Made by a program: the position numbers and the translations under genes | From: Chaetomium olivaceum | Lineage: Eukaryota; Ascomycota; Sordariomycetes; Sordariales; Chaetomiaceae | DNA length: 64,000 nucleotides | Reading direction: 5' to 3' | NCBI GenBank assembly: GCA_039881045.1 | Contig: JAYWVB010000017.1 | Coordinates: 124,001-188,000 of the forward strand | In this document: positions 51,926-63,600 of the stretch, in pieces | Layout: every line of letters begins with the position of its first letter | Numbering within the stretch: the first letter of the stretch is position 1 | The notes under the pieces: model-generated | What the model was told of the DNA's origin: nothing | The model's input: only the letters and a program-made list of their open reading frames with translations | Database searches by the model: none

Positions 51926-52825
51926 GGGCTCTCATCCTGTGCAGCTAGCGCGCTTGGACGAGGGTGTTTCTGGAGGCTGGACATCAACACACAAATATTC
52001 GTTTGCTTGTGATTATAGTTTCAGATACCATCCTAGATATATGACATGGCTTCTTCGAAAATGGTCCCGTTGCAGCCAAGCTGGTTGAAGTTAATATGAA
52101 AAGGTGAACTAACCTAATTACTTCCTCTGAACATCGTTGAGGCAAAGGCTAGTATGATCTGAGAACATAACATATCGACCTCAGGTACACGCTCGGTTGT
52201 CTTATTACCTACACTTTTAGCCCTTCAGTGGTGATCTCGGGGTGGGGCTTCGCTCGGAGCTGGCCTTGGTTCTTCCTCCCACAACCAGTTCTTCACTAAT
52301 TTGGGTTTCCCAGTTACCCCGAAAAGCCGATATCTGTAGCTCACCCCGAAGGTGAAATCACCTATCACGGCAACGATAAATCTGTCGTGCGCCACGCTAA
52401 CACCGTCACCAATTACAACGTACCTCATAATACCCCACGGGCACTGGCACTTCGTTTCGCCAAGGCAAACATCACCGTCGCCGTATCCAAGACGATTAGC
52501 GGCGACGAAAACCGCATGGCCATGGAATATATCCTAAGCTAGGCACTCAAGCAGGTATCGTCGTAACTTCCTTGCCGGTAGCGGTTCGACATTATGGACG
52601 AGTTCCGCGGCTACATCGGCTTCGTAGCAGCGTGGGATGGAGAACGTTGACAGGGGGTGCTGGGTAGCCCATTCCTGTCCCTCTTTGCGAACTGACCGCT
52701 AATACGTTTTCTAGTATACCCTGACCAAGTTCACTTCGACATCTCTTTGATGGCGAACAAACCAACCCGCCCCAAGCCCCCAACACCCACAGCCATCAAA
52801 CGCTACCATAACCCCCCTTGAACCC
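51926..52825. other. Intergenic, convergent gene ends
   Basis: About 900 bp. No gene, RNA or repeat that I can support. Confidence 0.5.
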
Positions 52826-53458
52826 TCAAACAACAGTCGCGTCCAACAACCGATCCATCATCTCACTCACCACCTCATCCCACCACTCCTGCGTCTGCCA
52901 CCCCCTATCCACCAGCACCTGAAACCCCTCATACAAAAAGTTCTGACAATTCCAATCCGGCGGCCGCGCCCCCGCCGGCACGGAGGCAATCGCCTCCACA
53001 GGCTCCATCTCGCAGCCCACAGGCACCCGCAGCGAGCCCGCGCTGACATGGGCGACGTAGGCGCGCGTCTCGAACCACGCCACGGGCAGGTGCAGGCGGT
53101 CGACCACCCACAGGTCGGTCGCCTCGTCGCGCTGGGTGTGGACGGTCTCGTGGTACGTGGGGAGGTTGGGGGAGGTGAGGTACAGGAGCGCGTGCCGGTG
53201 GTTGTAGGTGTCGCGGGGCTCGCCGCGGAAGATGTAGACTGTTAGGTGGAGAGTGGTGTAGTCGGGGGTTGGTTGTGACTTGGTGAGGGTCTGGGTTTCG
53301 GTTTCGGTTGCCGTTGCGTCGCTGCTGGTGTTGTTGTTGCCGTTGCTGTTTGGTTTTTTGGTGGCGTCACTCGGATTATGGCTTGGTCTGTCGCCGGAAC
53401 CCTGTTCCTCGGGTTTGGTTTGGCTGAAGGTGCTGGTTGTGAATGTACTGGAGACCAT
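52826..53458 (-). CDS. Unknown conserved-looking protein with disordered N-terminus
   Basis: About 210 aa from ATG 53458 (CCATGG context). The frame also extends 34 codons upstream, but that segment crosses promoter-like sequence. Residues 1-65 are low-complexity S/T/N/Q-rich. The remainder is a compact domain: LHLTVYIFRGEPRDTYNHRHALLYL, LWVVDRLHLPVAWF, VPVGCEMEPV, then WNCQNFLYEGFQVLVDRGW and QEWWDEVVSEMMDRLL. The pattern of aromatic and His residues suggests a small alpha/beta fold. I do not recognise the family. No signal peptide. Confidence 0.62.
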   Translation of the reverse strand: MVSSTFTTSTFSQTKPEEQGSGDRPSHNPSDATKKPNSNGNNNTSSDATATETETQTLTKSQPTPDYTTLHLTVYIFRGEPRDTYNHRHALLYLTSPNLPTYHETVHTQRDEATDLWVVDRLHLPVAWFETRAYVAHVSAGSLRVPVGCEMEPVEAIASVPAGARPPDWNCQNFLYEGFQVLVDRGWQTQEWWDEVVSEMMDRLLDATVV

Positions 53459-54255
53459 GGCGGGCGCGGATCGATCATGAAACAAAAAAGATATTTGATG
53501 TCTTGAAGGCGATACGAAGATCCTGATCAACGACTGCTGGAAAGTACCTGAGAGCACCAATCAGTTCGTACTGGGGACCCCAATTTTTACCCCTCGCCCC
53601 CCGTTGTTTGTCGCCGCAGGTGGCAGGATATGCAGCGACCCACCCACAACTTGAACGATTCCCTCACCTGGGGCGTTCCTTTCTGCCAACACGTCTGTTG
53701 GTGCAATGAAGTTCGTTCACCATGAGTTATCCAAAGTCTTGGCGTATGTTGATCGTTAGGGCAATATTAGGCGGGGATGCGATGGGTGGGAAGGGAAAGA
53801 AATAAGACTCGGGAAGAAACGGTAAAAAGTGTAAAATAAAAAGGTTAAAGGAGTGAGAAGGAAATAGACAGACAAGAACCAGATAAAATTGGAAGAGGAC
53901 ATGCAACACGAAGGAAAGAAAATATCGATGAACTGTGTTGTTTCAAAGCCATGGCAGTTAAGCACAAATAGGTATGCTAAGTGAAAAGTTGTGAGATATT
54001 CAAGTAATACTAATGAGGAGATAACATGATGATCCAAAGATAAGTACATAGCTAAGGTACCATCCTGTCAGCTAAAACAGAATGAACTGAAGTCAAAGAC
54101 TCGGGATGTTCGTAGGTTGCCAGGTGTGGGGGCAATCTCCAACGGTCCCTAGCAACCAATAGGAGGGCTCAGCAACCTGGAAAGTGGGTTAAATCCACCT
54201 ATTGCCAAAACCTCTGCGCTTGTCCTTCTCCCAAATCCAGAAGTCATAACCCGAG
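53459..54255. other. Intergenic between divergent genes
   Basis: About 800 bp, AT-rich at 53800-54060; contains both promoters. No gene seen. Confidence 0.5.
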
Positions 54256-55974
54256 ATGCAACCGCTTACAAGACGATACTGCAGCCACCTCCGGGGTGGC
54301 GCTCTCTCAATATTCAGGAGCACTACCCAACAATCTCTTATCTCTAGCTCACAAAACAATATTTACTCTCCTCTCCCCGTTTGGCTCGTCCGACGGAACC
54401 ACGATGTAACGCGTGCACCCCGGGGCTCACAGTCACAAAATGCCAATGCCGATGCCATCGTTGTTGGTGGTGGAGCCGCCGGCATTGCCGTCGTTGGCAA
54501 CCTCCTCCAAGCCATACCGCGCGGCAAGATAGTGTGGATCGACCGGTCATTTGATGGCGGTAGCATTGGCCAGCTTTACCGTGAAATACCGAGGTGTGTT
54601 TCTCATCTAGCTAACTGACTCACTTTGATTACTAGATTTATGACTGCGAATACTAACGCTATCTCAGTTACTCACCGGCGAGTGATTTCTTGCAGTATGC
54701 CCAAGCCCTCACTATCTTTCGGGACATCTGCGACGCGGCTCCAAAGCCCAACGTCATTGGCGCACTGCAGGACCTCGACCCGGAGATAACCTGCCCGCTC
54801 ATCTACGCAGCCGACATGCTCACGCTCATCTCAGATGGCCTTATTCAGCACGCGCGCGTCCAGCCCGTGCTAGGCACCGTCACGCACGCCGTGCGCAACC
54901 CCAAGGTGAGTCCTTCCTGTCCCCCCTTGAAAGCCATCCATCCCAACCACCCCTATACTCACCAAACCCTGGCCAGACCCGCCACTGGCAAACAACTCTC
55001 ACCCCTAACCACGACATCGGAAACAACAGCCTTCCCAGCAACCACAACCACAACCACCATCACAACCCCCAAACCCAGCACCACACCGCCCCCCTCCTAG
55101 TCTACGCCACCGGCACCCGCCCCCGCACAACTGACCTCCCCTTACCTCTATCCCGCCTCACTCTGGACACCTGCCTCTCCCCGACACGCCTAGCCCGTCT
55201 GCTGCCAGCCGACCGCCCATGCACTGTGGCTGTTGTGGGGGACGGGCATGCGGCCGTGTTGGTGCTGAGGAATTTGATGGGTTTGGTTGGTTTGCCGGGG
55301 GTGGGGGGGTTGGGGACGCATCCGTTGGTGAGGGTTAGGTGGTTTACTCGCGGTGGTGGTGGTGGTGGGAATGGGGGTGGGAATGGGGGCGGAATTGGAG
55401 GGGGTGTGGGAGGGAGTGAGTTTGCCGGGCTGCAGGGTGAAGCGGCGCGGTTTGCGCAGACCATGCTGGAGGGGGAGCGGTTGGCGGAGTCGGGGGCTGG
55501 TGAGTTTATCACAAGGTTTGTGATACCCCCATGCAGAAGGGGATCAGCGAGATGGAGAGGGCGGTGCGGGAGGGGGAGGCGATCAAGAAGGATTTGGAGG
55601 GCGTCGACTATGTGGTGCAGGACGCTGGGTTCCGGAGGACGCGGTTGCCTGAGGTCAGGCCGGGGTTGGGCGTGCTGGGGGGACCGGTGGGGAAGGCGAA
55701 GAATTTGGTGTTCAACGCGTCGACGGGGTCGTTCTATCCGAACGGGGCGAGCAGAGACAAGGTGCTAGGCCTCTTCGGTGCGGGGAGCGCGTTTCCGGAA
55801 GGGCAGCGCTCAGTGGAGGCGTCGGGGCAGTTAGGGGTTGGGGTGTGGAACTTTATGCAGTCTCTCCAGAGGTTGGTGCCGAAGTGGGTGCTGGCGACGA
55901 AGAAGGGGCGTTTGCCGAGGATAGAAGACTGGGACCGCGAGCGGTTTGGGGGGCGGGCCCATGAGTATTATTAG
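54256..55974 (+). CDS. Mitochondrial-type FAD/NAD(P)-disulphide oxidoreductase-like protein, one frameshift
   Basis: Exons 54256-54593, 54668-54905 and 54977-55974; introns 74 and 71 nt, GT-AG. The Arg/Ser-rich N-terminus (MQPLTRRYCSHLRGG) looks like a mitochondrial presequence. The FAD motif ADAIVVGGGAAGIAVVGNLL follows. Exon 2 has YSPASDFLQYAQALTIFRDI and ITCPLIYAADMLTLIS. Exon 3 has LLVYATGTR (second dinucleotide motif end) and CTVAVVGDGHAAVLVLRNL (NAD(P)-binding GxGxxA). This is the fold of sulfide:quinone oxidoreductase and type-II NADH dehydrogenase; the substrate is not decided. Near 55516-55522, TTTGTGATACC forces a shift. TTTGATACC, or one inserted base, gives a continuous 524-aa protein ending FGGRAHEYY. 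A low-complexity Gly stretch (55355-55420) is unusual. Confidence 0.72.
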
Positions 55975-56273
55975 CCATGTTATGTACTGTAAGATGGGAG
56001 TGTAGGGTATGTATTCTACGGCAGGTGTTGTGAGGAATGGAGCATTTCTGGTCAATATTGAATGCGATATAAACCGTAGAAGACGGACTGTCGACTACGG
56101 TGCGGATATTGGCCCCATGGAACACAAACTTGAACGCCGGTCGAGTTGAACACCAAATGTACATTATTATCAACAAGCCAACGCCCCAACGTTCTCCAGC
56201 TTGCAACCAGCTTCAACACCACCTAACTTCAAAACTCCGCCCTCCGCCCAATGCCCCAACCCCACTCATCAAA

Positions 56274-57653
56274 TCAGACAGTAGTGACATCAGCAGGAAG
56301 CGTAATTGTAGTGGTAGACAGTTCGGGGGCATCAGAAACAGCAGGCGGGGCGGTCGTAGCAGGGGCCGCCACTTCGTAAACATTCAAACGGCCCGCGGCA
56401 CCACACCACTGAGCGGCATCACCCATGCACACCTCACTGCACTGGTCCTCAGACGCGGCCTCGCCAGCCAACTCATCCCCACAGTAGCACTCGCGACCGT
56501 ACTCAACCCCAAAGTACCGGAAACCCTGGCACGCGCCGGCGCAGGTCTCGACCGTCATGTCATCTCCGCGGACCTCCTTGCCCGTCAGCACGCGAGCGCC
56601 AACGTCGTCGGTCCAGCACGACTTGTACACAAACCCAGCAACCGCGGGCAGGTTGGCCGGGTCGTCCCGGCAGTCAATGCTGGTGAAGAGGTTGAGCCGG
56701 TTCGCGTCGCCACACACACTACCATGCTCTCCACCGCAGCGCATGGCGCACTCCGCCTGGGGCACCTGAACGGCGCTGTCCTCAAGATCCGCGTCGCAGT
56801 AGCACTGCGAGCCAAACTCAACGCCGAAGTATATGTAGCTCGCGCACAGCCCGGCGCACTTCTCCAGCGTCATGGCCGGATCAAAGTGCACGCGCCCGCG
56901 CAGCAAGTGGTTGTCGTTGTCATCGATGAAGCAGCCGACGTATTCGAAGTCGCCGACCGTGTCGGGCGAGGGGAGCGGGGAGCCCCATACGTTAATGCGC
57001 CCACCGCCGCCGCATACTTGGGTATCGTCGCCTGCGCAGGGCGAGGAGCACTCGGATTCGGCGACGGCGACGGCAGCTTTGGTAGGTGGGCTGTTGCCGC
57101 ACCAGCACTCGCGGCCGTACTCGACGCCGAAGTAGCTGTAGTCGGCGCAGTGGGCGGCGCACTTTTGGGCGGTCATGTCGTCGGCCCCGAGGAGGTTGTC
57201 GGGGAGGGTACGGGCGCCTTGGTCGATGAAGCAGCCGAGGTAGGGGGCTTCGAGCGTGGCAGGTTTGCGGGCTGTGTAGAGATTGTTGGTGTAGACGTCG
57301 AGACGGTCAGCGGCGCCACACTTCTCGGCGCTGTTTCCGGAGCAGGGGAAAGAGCAATCGCTGTCGTCGACGGGTAGTGCTGTGTGGGCGTCGGCGCAAT
57401 AGCATTCCCGGCCGTACTCGAGACCAAAGTGTTGGTACTTGGAGCAGAAGGCCGCGCAGCTCTGGACCGTCATGGCATCGTCGGCGTAACTTGCTCTGTC
57501 GAGCAGCCTGTGACCTTGGAGGTTGTCGACGAAGCATCCCTCTCGGGTGTAAGGAGCAGGTTCGCGCTTGTGAGGCAGCGCCTGCGCAGTGGCGGCCAAG
57601 GCGATGAGCGAGACAGCGGCGCGGAGGCCGATTTTGGGGCTGCGTGGGGCCAT
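56274..57653 (-). CDS. Secreted protein with four WSC domains
   Basis: 459 aa, one exon. Signal peptide: KIGLRAAVSLIALAATAQALP. Four WSC carbohydrate-binding domains follow, each with the pattern GCF...MT(V/A/L)..CA..C..(Y/F)(H/S/I/R)(H/Y)FG(L/V)E(Y/F)G..C(Y/W)C, then (P/V)C.G......CG and a terminal RL/RI. Starts are near EGCFVDN, LGCFIDQ, VGCFIDD and KSCWTDD. The C-terminus is a short Thr/Pro-rich tail without a membrane segment, so it is probably secreted or wall-bound rather than a WSC stress sensor. WSC domains bind glucans. Eight Cys per domain are conserved in all four copies. A 97% open antisense frame here is a shadow of the codon bias. Confidence 0.88.
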   Translation of the reverse strand: MAPRSPKIGLRAAVSLIALAATAQALPHKREPAPYTREGCFVDNLQGHRLLDRASYADDAMTVQSCAAFCSKYQHFGLEYGRECYCADAHTALPVDDSDCSFPCSGNSAEKCGAADRLDVYTNNLYTARKPATLEAPYLGCFIDQGARTLPDNLLGADDMTAQKCAAHCADYSYFGVEYGRECWCGNSPPTKAAVAVAESECSSPCAGDDTQVCGGGGRINVWGSPLPSPDTVGDFEYVGCFIDDNDNHLLRGRVHFDPAMTLEKCAGLCASYIYFGVEFGSQCYCDADLEDSAVQVPQAECAMRCGGEHGSVCGDANRLNLFTSIDCRDDPANLPAVAGFVYKSCWTDDVGARVLTGKEVRGDDMTVETCAGACQGFRYFGVEYGRECYCGDELAGEAASEDQCSEVCMGDAAQWCGAAGRLNVYEVAAPATTAPPAVSDAPELSTTTITLPADVTTV

Positions 57654-58818
57654 GAGAGAGAACTGAGAGTTGCCAATTGTTGAATTTTGTGATGAGATTG
57701 GAAATTACCAAAATGTTACTCTAGGGCAGTCACTCTCTCGAAAAGCCACCGGTTGCTAGACGCGGCTTCCTTCTTATCACAACTTAAGGCGGCCATCGTG
57801 ACGGCAGGTCTAGACCGCATATGGACTCCGAAATCTCGACTTTAGTTTTTTCACTTTGACGGTTTAGTCAATGGCGTTAAAGGGGAGATTGGGAATTCGA
57901 TAGACTGCAAACTTCGCGCCAGCCCCATGAAGCTATCAGCCCTTCTGGATACCCCTGAGTCTAGGCCCTGGTCGACAGGTCCACTGTCTAGGTACCCGTG
58001 ACAGGGAGAACATCGTCCGGGCGCCACGATCCTGGACCACGTGGCCGTGGAGAAAATGGATACACACAAACCCAACGGTCCAAACCGAGCAACAGAACCG
58101 CCCGTTGGAGAGCCGAGGAAATGGTTTCGCCTGGCAGGCCGCCCAAAGGGGAATGGGCTTGGCAAACTAGTGGTTCAGCGCTGCTAAGCTAGCCCGACTG
58201 AGTCCATTCCCACGGGCTCGACCCAGCGATATTGACTCTGGGGTTATCGCCACTTTTGTGATTCTGTTCAGCTCTACACAGTAGGTGGTTATTTCATTTC
58301 ATTCCATCAAGTGATGAACTATGGAAGTCCTTGTCACTTCTAAAAAGGAATCTAATCTAAATGTTACAAATATTACAAGTTTACAACACAATTACAGATT
58401 AAGTATGAAATGTCCTGTTCTGGCCGCCAGATTTGGCAGGGCAGGGACGCCATTTTCGGGTGTCCAAACAGTGAGGGGCGATTAGTCGCAGCCAAGTACT
58501 TGGTACAGTACATAACATTGAAAAACGCCAGCCATCCTGATTCGTTGTGCTCGCTGCGGTGCCGCACCGAGGCCCCATGAAAGGCGCCTATCTTCGCCCG
58601 ACAGAAGCGGGGTTGGCTCCAGGCGCCCGAGTGATATATTATTATTCATACTCCGCTGTGCCTTAAGGCGTGCCGGACCCTCAGCTATTTACTGTACAGG
58701 AAAACCGCGCCCTCACAGGCCGGATGAAAAACCCATACCAATCTTCAAGGAAAGTACACGTGTGTGAGCCTGCGAATACAAAGAGAGGAGGCCCCCTGGC
58801 CTCCGAAGGAGGGGCGTG
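57654..58818. other. Intergenic, no gene seen
   Basis: About 1.16 kb. A tRNA-like pair of boxes near 58158-58225 is too weak to call (see rejected). The stretch 58640-58818 may be the untranslated 3' end of the adjacent LINE remnant. Confidence 0.45.
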
Positions 58819-59400
58819 TTAGGCCGCCGCTTCCAGCTCGAGTCTCCTAGCCAAACTGTACATCGGCAGCCTTCCTGAGTCCATCAGCCATCCCAGGACC
58901 CTCCTCGTGAGCCGTGCTGTTGCAGGATCAATACCGTGCAGAACAGAGTAAAAGTCCCGTCGCGTTCGAATTCCAGCTCTCTCCCATCTTCGAGTCAGCG
59001 GTGGGGCCAAACACCACACTACCAGGTGCTCGGCAGTCTCCCGTCCTTCGCCGCACTGGCAGGCGGGCGTTAGGATCTCTGGGACTCCTCGTGTAAACAG
59101 AAAGTCCCGTAGGCCTATTGCCCCCGTTCGGATCTGGACCAGCAGAGAACTCCTCGCCTTGGTGAGACCGTCGTGCCGTCTTAGGGTTTCCTCCGGAATA
59201 GCGTCTCTCGCTGATGGTCAAAGTCGTCCGCTGGTCTGGTGATTGCTCTACTGTCCCGTTCCTTTAGCCACCTCGCTCTCCAGGCTTCCTCCGCTACCCT
59301 GTTTGTATCTACAGCTCCCCCCGTCCAGCGCGCAATCGTGCTTGCGGCGTTCTCCACTGCCGTGGGCTCCCGCAGTCCCACTGTTCGCGGCCGGCCCTGC
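58819..59400 (-). pseudogene. LINE ORF2 C-terminal remnant
   Basis: Read on the minus strand: RWLKERDSRAITRP, then SSLLVQIRTGAIGLRDFLF, a zinc knuckle CQCGEGRETAEHLVVWC, and LGWLMDSGRLPMYSLARRL before TAG at 58819. This is the region after RNase H in Tad-like LINEs. Its knuckle sequence differs from the LINE at 22.6 kb, so it is another family. Frames change near 59215. The reverse transcriptase part is absent. Confidence 0.72.
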
Positions 59401-59666
59401 CGCCGTACCCCGACCGGAGTCTCTGCTGTATCTTGCGACAGGCGGTAAGAACGACGCTCCCTGCGGTCTTCTTGCCGCCCTGCCCGAGTGATATAACTAG
59501 GGAGTTATTGTACGTAGATATGCATGTGCACGCTGGACGTGCGGACCACAAAAACACGAAGAACAGCCGCTGCGGTGCTCTGCGGCCCGTTGCCCTCTTT
59601 CCAAGCTGCATTCCCATCACGCATCTTGCCATTCTAGGTACTCTTCTTGTCTCTGCTTAAAACACA

Positions 59667-60144
59667 ATGGCCATCGTCCACGTCGTCCTCTTCAAGTTCA
59701 AGGCGGATGCCAAGCCTGAAGATGTCAAGGCGGTACGAATTTCGAACTGTGCCACGAGCAACGGTCTTATGGGACATCCGAAATATTCTGACCGGGCTAT
59801 ATTCCAGGCTTGTGAACGTTTCCTCGCGCTGAAGGGCGGCTGCGTGCACCCAACTAGCAACTCGCCCTAGATCTTGTCCTTGAGAGGCGGGAAGGACAAC
59901 TCCCCGGAGGGGCTCCAGGTGCGTTCCGCCCTATGTCCTTGTCCCCGTCCCTTGCATGTCGATTGTGCTAATGACCGACGACGAGCAGGACGGACTGACA
60001 CATGGGTTTGTTGCTGAGTTTTCGTCTGCGGAGGACCGAGACTACTATGTGACAACGGATCCGGTTCATCAAGCGTTTGTCAAGAGCATCGGGGATGTGG
60101 TGGAGAAGGCTGTTGTGGTTGACTTCAGTAACACCGTTTACTAG
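59667..60144 (+). pseudogene. Dabb (stress-responsive alpha/beta barrel) gene with premature stop
   Basis: Exon 1 (59667-59732) encodes MAIVHVVLFKFKADAKPEDV, the first strand and helix of a Dabb domain. Exon 2 (59808-59918) continues FLALKGGCVHPTSNSP, then TAG at 59868, then ILSLRGGKDNSPEGLQ. Exon 3 (59989-60144) gives THGFVAEFSSAEDRDYYVTT and DPVHQAFVKSI. Both introns (75 and 70 nt) have GT-AG and branch points. The only lesion is TAG where Tyr (TAC or TAT) is expected. Dabb proteins are small dimeric barrels. With the stop in place the protein lacks half the barrel. It could be a recent nonsense allele or a base error. Confidence 0.72.
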
Positions 60145-60470
60145 ACGAGGCTCAAAACACAGTTCCGTCTTGATGAAGACGGTGATAAGGTCGAGTGCCA
60201 GATGCGGAATAAGTGGGGCAAGGGAGCTAGAAACAAGATCACACCAGGGCATCTTCGACGAGTCCCTCTTGTAACTAGCCGGTAAAAGAAGAAGTATTTT
60301 CCGCGGCTTGGGGATGAGTTTCGTGCCTACTCTCCGATTAACACTCAAGTGCGTACGTGTACAGCGTCCGGGCATTCAGTGCCAACCCAACTTCAAAAAG
60401 GGCTGACGGGTTTGGCAGTCCACAGCAGCATTTGCACCCAGCCTCCAACCGCCCCCAATCATCAATCACC
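60145..60470. other. Intergenic, no gene seen
   Basis: About 326 bp between two damaged genes. Nothing recognisable. Confidence 0.45.
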
Positions 60471-61072
60471 ATGCCGCAACCAGCTCAATGGCCAGAGGGT
60501 CTACAGGTAGAGGCCCCAGAGAAGATTCCCCCTCTCAACAATATCGGCCCCAGCATCTTGGTGCCACTCCAGGACGACATCCTGGGGTTGGAACAGCCGC
60601 GAGACCGGGTGGGGTACCTGAAAAGGATCCTCGAGACCATTAACTACCAGCGAGAAGGCGTCAAGAAGAATCTCCTCTGCATGTTTGAGCGGAGAAGAAG
60701 CGCATCATCCTCGAGGCGGCCGAGGTGGAGCGTGCGAGGGGGCCGCCGGGGACCCAGCGGGCCCGTGCCCAGCGAGATCGACGATATGATCGCCAATATG
60801 GAGGCGCCAGCCGTATAGGGCATGGACTACAATATCCGGAACATGGCCGACTTCGACCCCAGGGTAGAACCACCCCCGATGCCGCGCTCCGGGACAGAAC
60901 GGTACTCGACCTGCTCAGGGTGGTGGAGAAGGGACTGGAGGAGTTGTAGATGTTTGAGGCATATATGTCCAAGATCAAGGTCGACTATCTGGGCCGTCTT
61001 GAGCTGGAAATGTCACGGATCGAGGAAGCGGGCAAGAGGCCCGAGGAGCGGTCGCCGGTCGCCGGGGCTTGA
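60471..61072 (+). pseudogene. Decayed coiled-coil protein gene
   Basis: ATG 60471 (MPQPAQWPEGLQVEAPEKIP) leads into a plausible domain with DDILGLEQPRDRVGYLKRIL and NYQREGVKKNLL. Then frames alternate: EKKRIILEAAEVERARGPPG in one, DDMIANMEAPAV and DYNIRNMADFDPRVEPPPMP in another, and VLDLLRVVEKGLEEL then MFEAYMSKIKVDYLGRLELE in a third. Two in-frame TAGs (about 60817 and 60946) stand where CAG fits the flanking sequence (AV-stop-GMDYN; EEL-stop-MFEAY). CAG to TAG is what RIP or CpA deamination produces. Function unknown. Confidence 0.55.
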
Positions 61073-63600
61073 CCATTTATCGCCAAGGTCATTAGAAAAG
61101 TATAATCCAAGGAAATCGAAGTCATAAGTATCGGAAGTCGGCGGTCCGTCCATCGTCAGTCACCAGACAAACCCGTTCCTCGATTACCTAAAATTTGTTG
61201 CTACCGGCGGTAAGAACCATTGTTCAGGGAGACCAAAAGAGCTCTCTCGTATGTATCTATAATCGGAGCCAATATCTCAATCTAGGAGCATATGATAGAG
61301 GAAGGCTCGGTGGAAGCGCGATTCGACACCGAAGTGCCAGCTCGCCGACCAAGTTCTCCTACAATAAGTGTTCAAAATACAATTATATTTGCGTGCTTTG
61401 CCGTGGTTTAAACCTTGAGTGATGTGGTTTACTGGCGGTCGGTCTTGTAAACTCCACTGTAAGCCTACTCGAAGCCTATTGTAAGATTGTAAGGGGTATG
61501 GGGGTCGCCGGGGACGCCGGGGTCGTGGGTGACGGGTGGCGGGGGGGGAGGATGAGGTATCGGCTCACCAGTCCCTCGTAACTCTGCCAATTATGCAATT
61601 GCCGAGACAGCAAGGAGAGGCACGGGGAAAGGGGAGCGGCTGCAGGACGTCGTATCGTCACGAATCACGACCCTCGATTGTGCGCGGCTCGACGGTTAGC
61701 TCCCAGATCCGGGCACGGAGCTCGAAGGGGAGGACGGGGAAGGGGTGGAACGTGGCGGTGGGCCGTGGCTTTCGGTTCCATTTCCGTCGTGCCATGAATA
61801 CTATGCTGTGTTAGTATAAGGCATGCTGCTGGGAAGTCAACTGTTATAAAGTAGCTGGAGGTAACTATCGTCGTTGCGGTAACCTGGCAGGTTGCAAGTT
61901 GGGTGCTACAGCCTACACCGCGTCGAAAGAATGGAAAGAAAACAATCTGACAATGCACAGGGAATGAGACATGGGATGTGTTGAACTACCTAGGTATCTT
62001 GGCGCCAAGTCACCCCAGCTCTTCTCCTTGAATCCTTTTCAAAGACGATCGTGAGTCGGGTATCGCGGAAATTTCGGTGCCGACGGGGTAGAACTAGAGA
62101 AGCGGCGAGATGCTGTTGAAGATGGAAAAACACAATAAGGATGGGTTGAATTCGCACGATTCGGTTCTGCTCAAATATATCCAGTTGGTATTGAACACAT
62201 ATGATTGGTGATTGGTTGACACACGTTACGCACGAATCACACAAGCCGAACGATGAAACGTCGAGAACTAAGACAAGAAAGTATCAACAACCAACTACCG
62301 ATGAAAAAGTTGTTTAACGTCGATAAGGTCCTTGATGGGGTATTTTACTCCCTATATCTTCCCATGTGAAGGAACTGCACAGAGTCGTTGAGGAGCTCGC
62401 CGTTTCCCGGGTCTTTGCCAGGCATGAAAGTTCCCGCCGCAGTCGAAGTTCCCTGCGCCACTGGACATGAGGAATTTCTGACCTGCAACTTTCTTGCTGC
62501 ACGACATACCCTCCATGTAACATACTGTGTAGATCAGGTTGCACAAATCCTGCAACCTGTGCCAAAGGCTTGGGTCGTCATTGAGAAGAATTTGAAGCTC
62601 ATGTCGGCCATGACAATCGGTCCCCTATCGGGCGCCTTGGGGAACACGGCAAACTTAACGCCGTCAACCGTCTCGCGACCATAACGGCACCATGAGCGAG
62701 GCTCCGAATGCTCTCATCTAGAATCATTTCAAACTCACCGTCATTCACCTCGCCATCACCCGGCAGTCATCGGATCGGAATTATATCATCTCCGACGGGT
62801 GGAGGTCGACTTATTCGTTCTTTGCCATCATAAAGTGAACTCGAAACGAATCACCGTCCGTTCCAGCAATCATGACCATTAGAAATAATTCCTCGGGCGA
62901 AGTGGACGGCCACAACGCGTTGAACCGCACAACGCGTTGAACCGGGAAGCAAGGATTCCATAAAATGCAACTGTTTTTTTTTTTTTTTTTTTTTTTTGGA
63001 AAAGAAAAGTATCAAAGGTCCATCGACACTCTACAGAACCCCAACTGTCATGAGTCCACCAGTTTTGGGTGGTACGTACCCCCTTCCCGTAGTTAGGGGA
63101 ATGGTGCCTGGGATTGAAGTGTTGTCATCGCTGCTAGGGGGCCCTGAATCCATACTCGTTCCATCAGTCCTGATACTGTCGAATAAACTGGTGCATTCAA
63201 GGCTACTACGTTTACGGCGAAGAACAACTTGCGGGGTAATGTTCCTCGAAGCAGAGGCTATTGGCATACTCAGAACGAATGATAAATTTAACGACGCGTT
63301 GAAATGCCAAATCAAATGCTAGACAAGAAATATCGCGAGGGTTTGGACCCTACCCTGCTCGTGGGTATCAGAGATGTAGATCCAAAAGACATAAAAAACA
63401 AAGAAGAAGTTGCGTTTTGCAGTGGCCAACTCGTCCGTTCGGCCCCGCCCTCTCCAGACCCAACCCCGTTGGTCGTAGGTAGTTATATAACACAGATGAA
63501 TAAACCAAGAAGCGAAAGAAACAGTGCGCTGACAAGCGCGTAATGTCGTCTTTCTTCGTAAAAAGACGTTCGTGTGCAAACAGCTCGTTCGTAGTCGCAT
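61073..63600. other. Gene-poor stretch of 2.5 kb
   Basis: I find no gene I can support. Notable sites: a T24 tract at 62974-62997, preceded by a tandem CACAACGCGTTGAACCG pair (about 62911-62946). Open frames at 62388-62684 and 62996-63322 have no domains and unfavourable composition. Confidence 0.5.
62974..62997. repeat. Poly-T 24-mer
   Basis: Twenty-four consecutive T. Together with the tandem 17-bp pair just upstream, it could be the A-tail of a minus-strand retroposed sequence, but no body is identifiable. Confidence 0.6.

Noticed and set aside
56100..57377. A 425-codon plus-strand frame over the WSC gene
   Set aside because: Shadow frame. The minus strand has a signal peptide and four complete WSC domains.
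58158..58225. A second tRNA-like sequence with AGTGGTTCAGCGC and GGGCTCGACCC
   Set aside because: Boxes are only approximate and I cannot pair the stems or find a copy elsewhere in the window.
62388..63322. Possible genes in the 62.4-63.3 kb open frames
   Set aside because: No domain, no signal peptide, no intron pattern, and poly-T inside the region.
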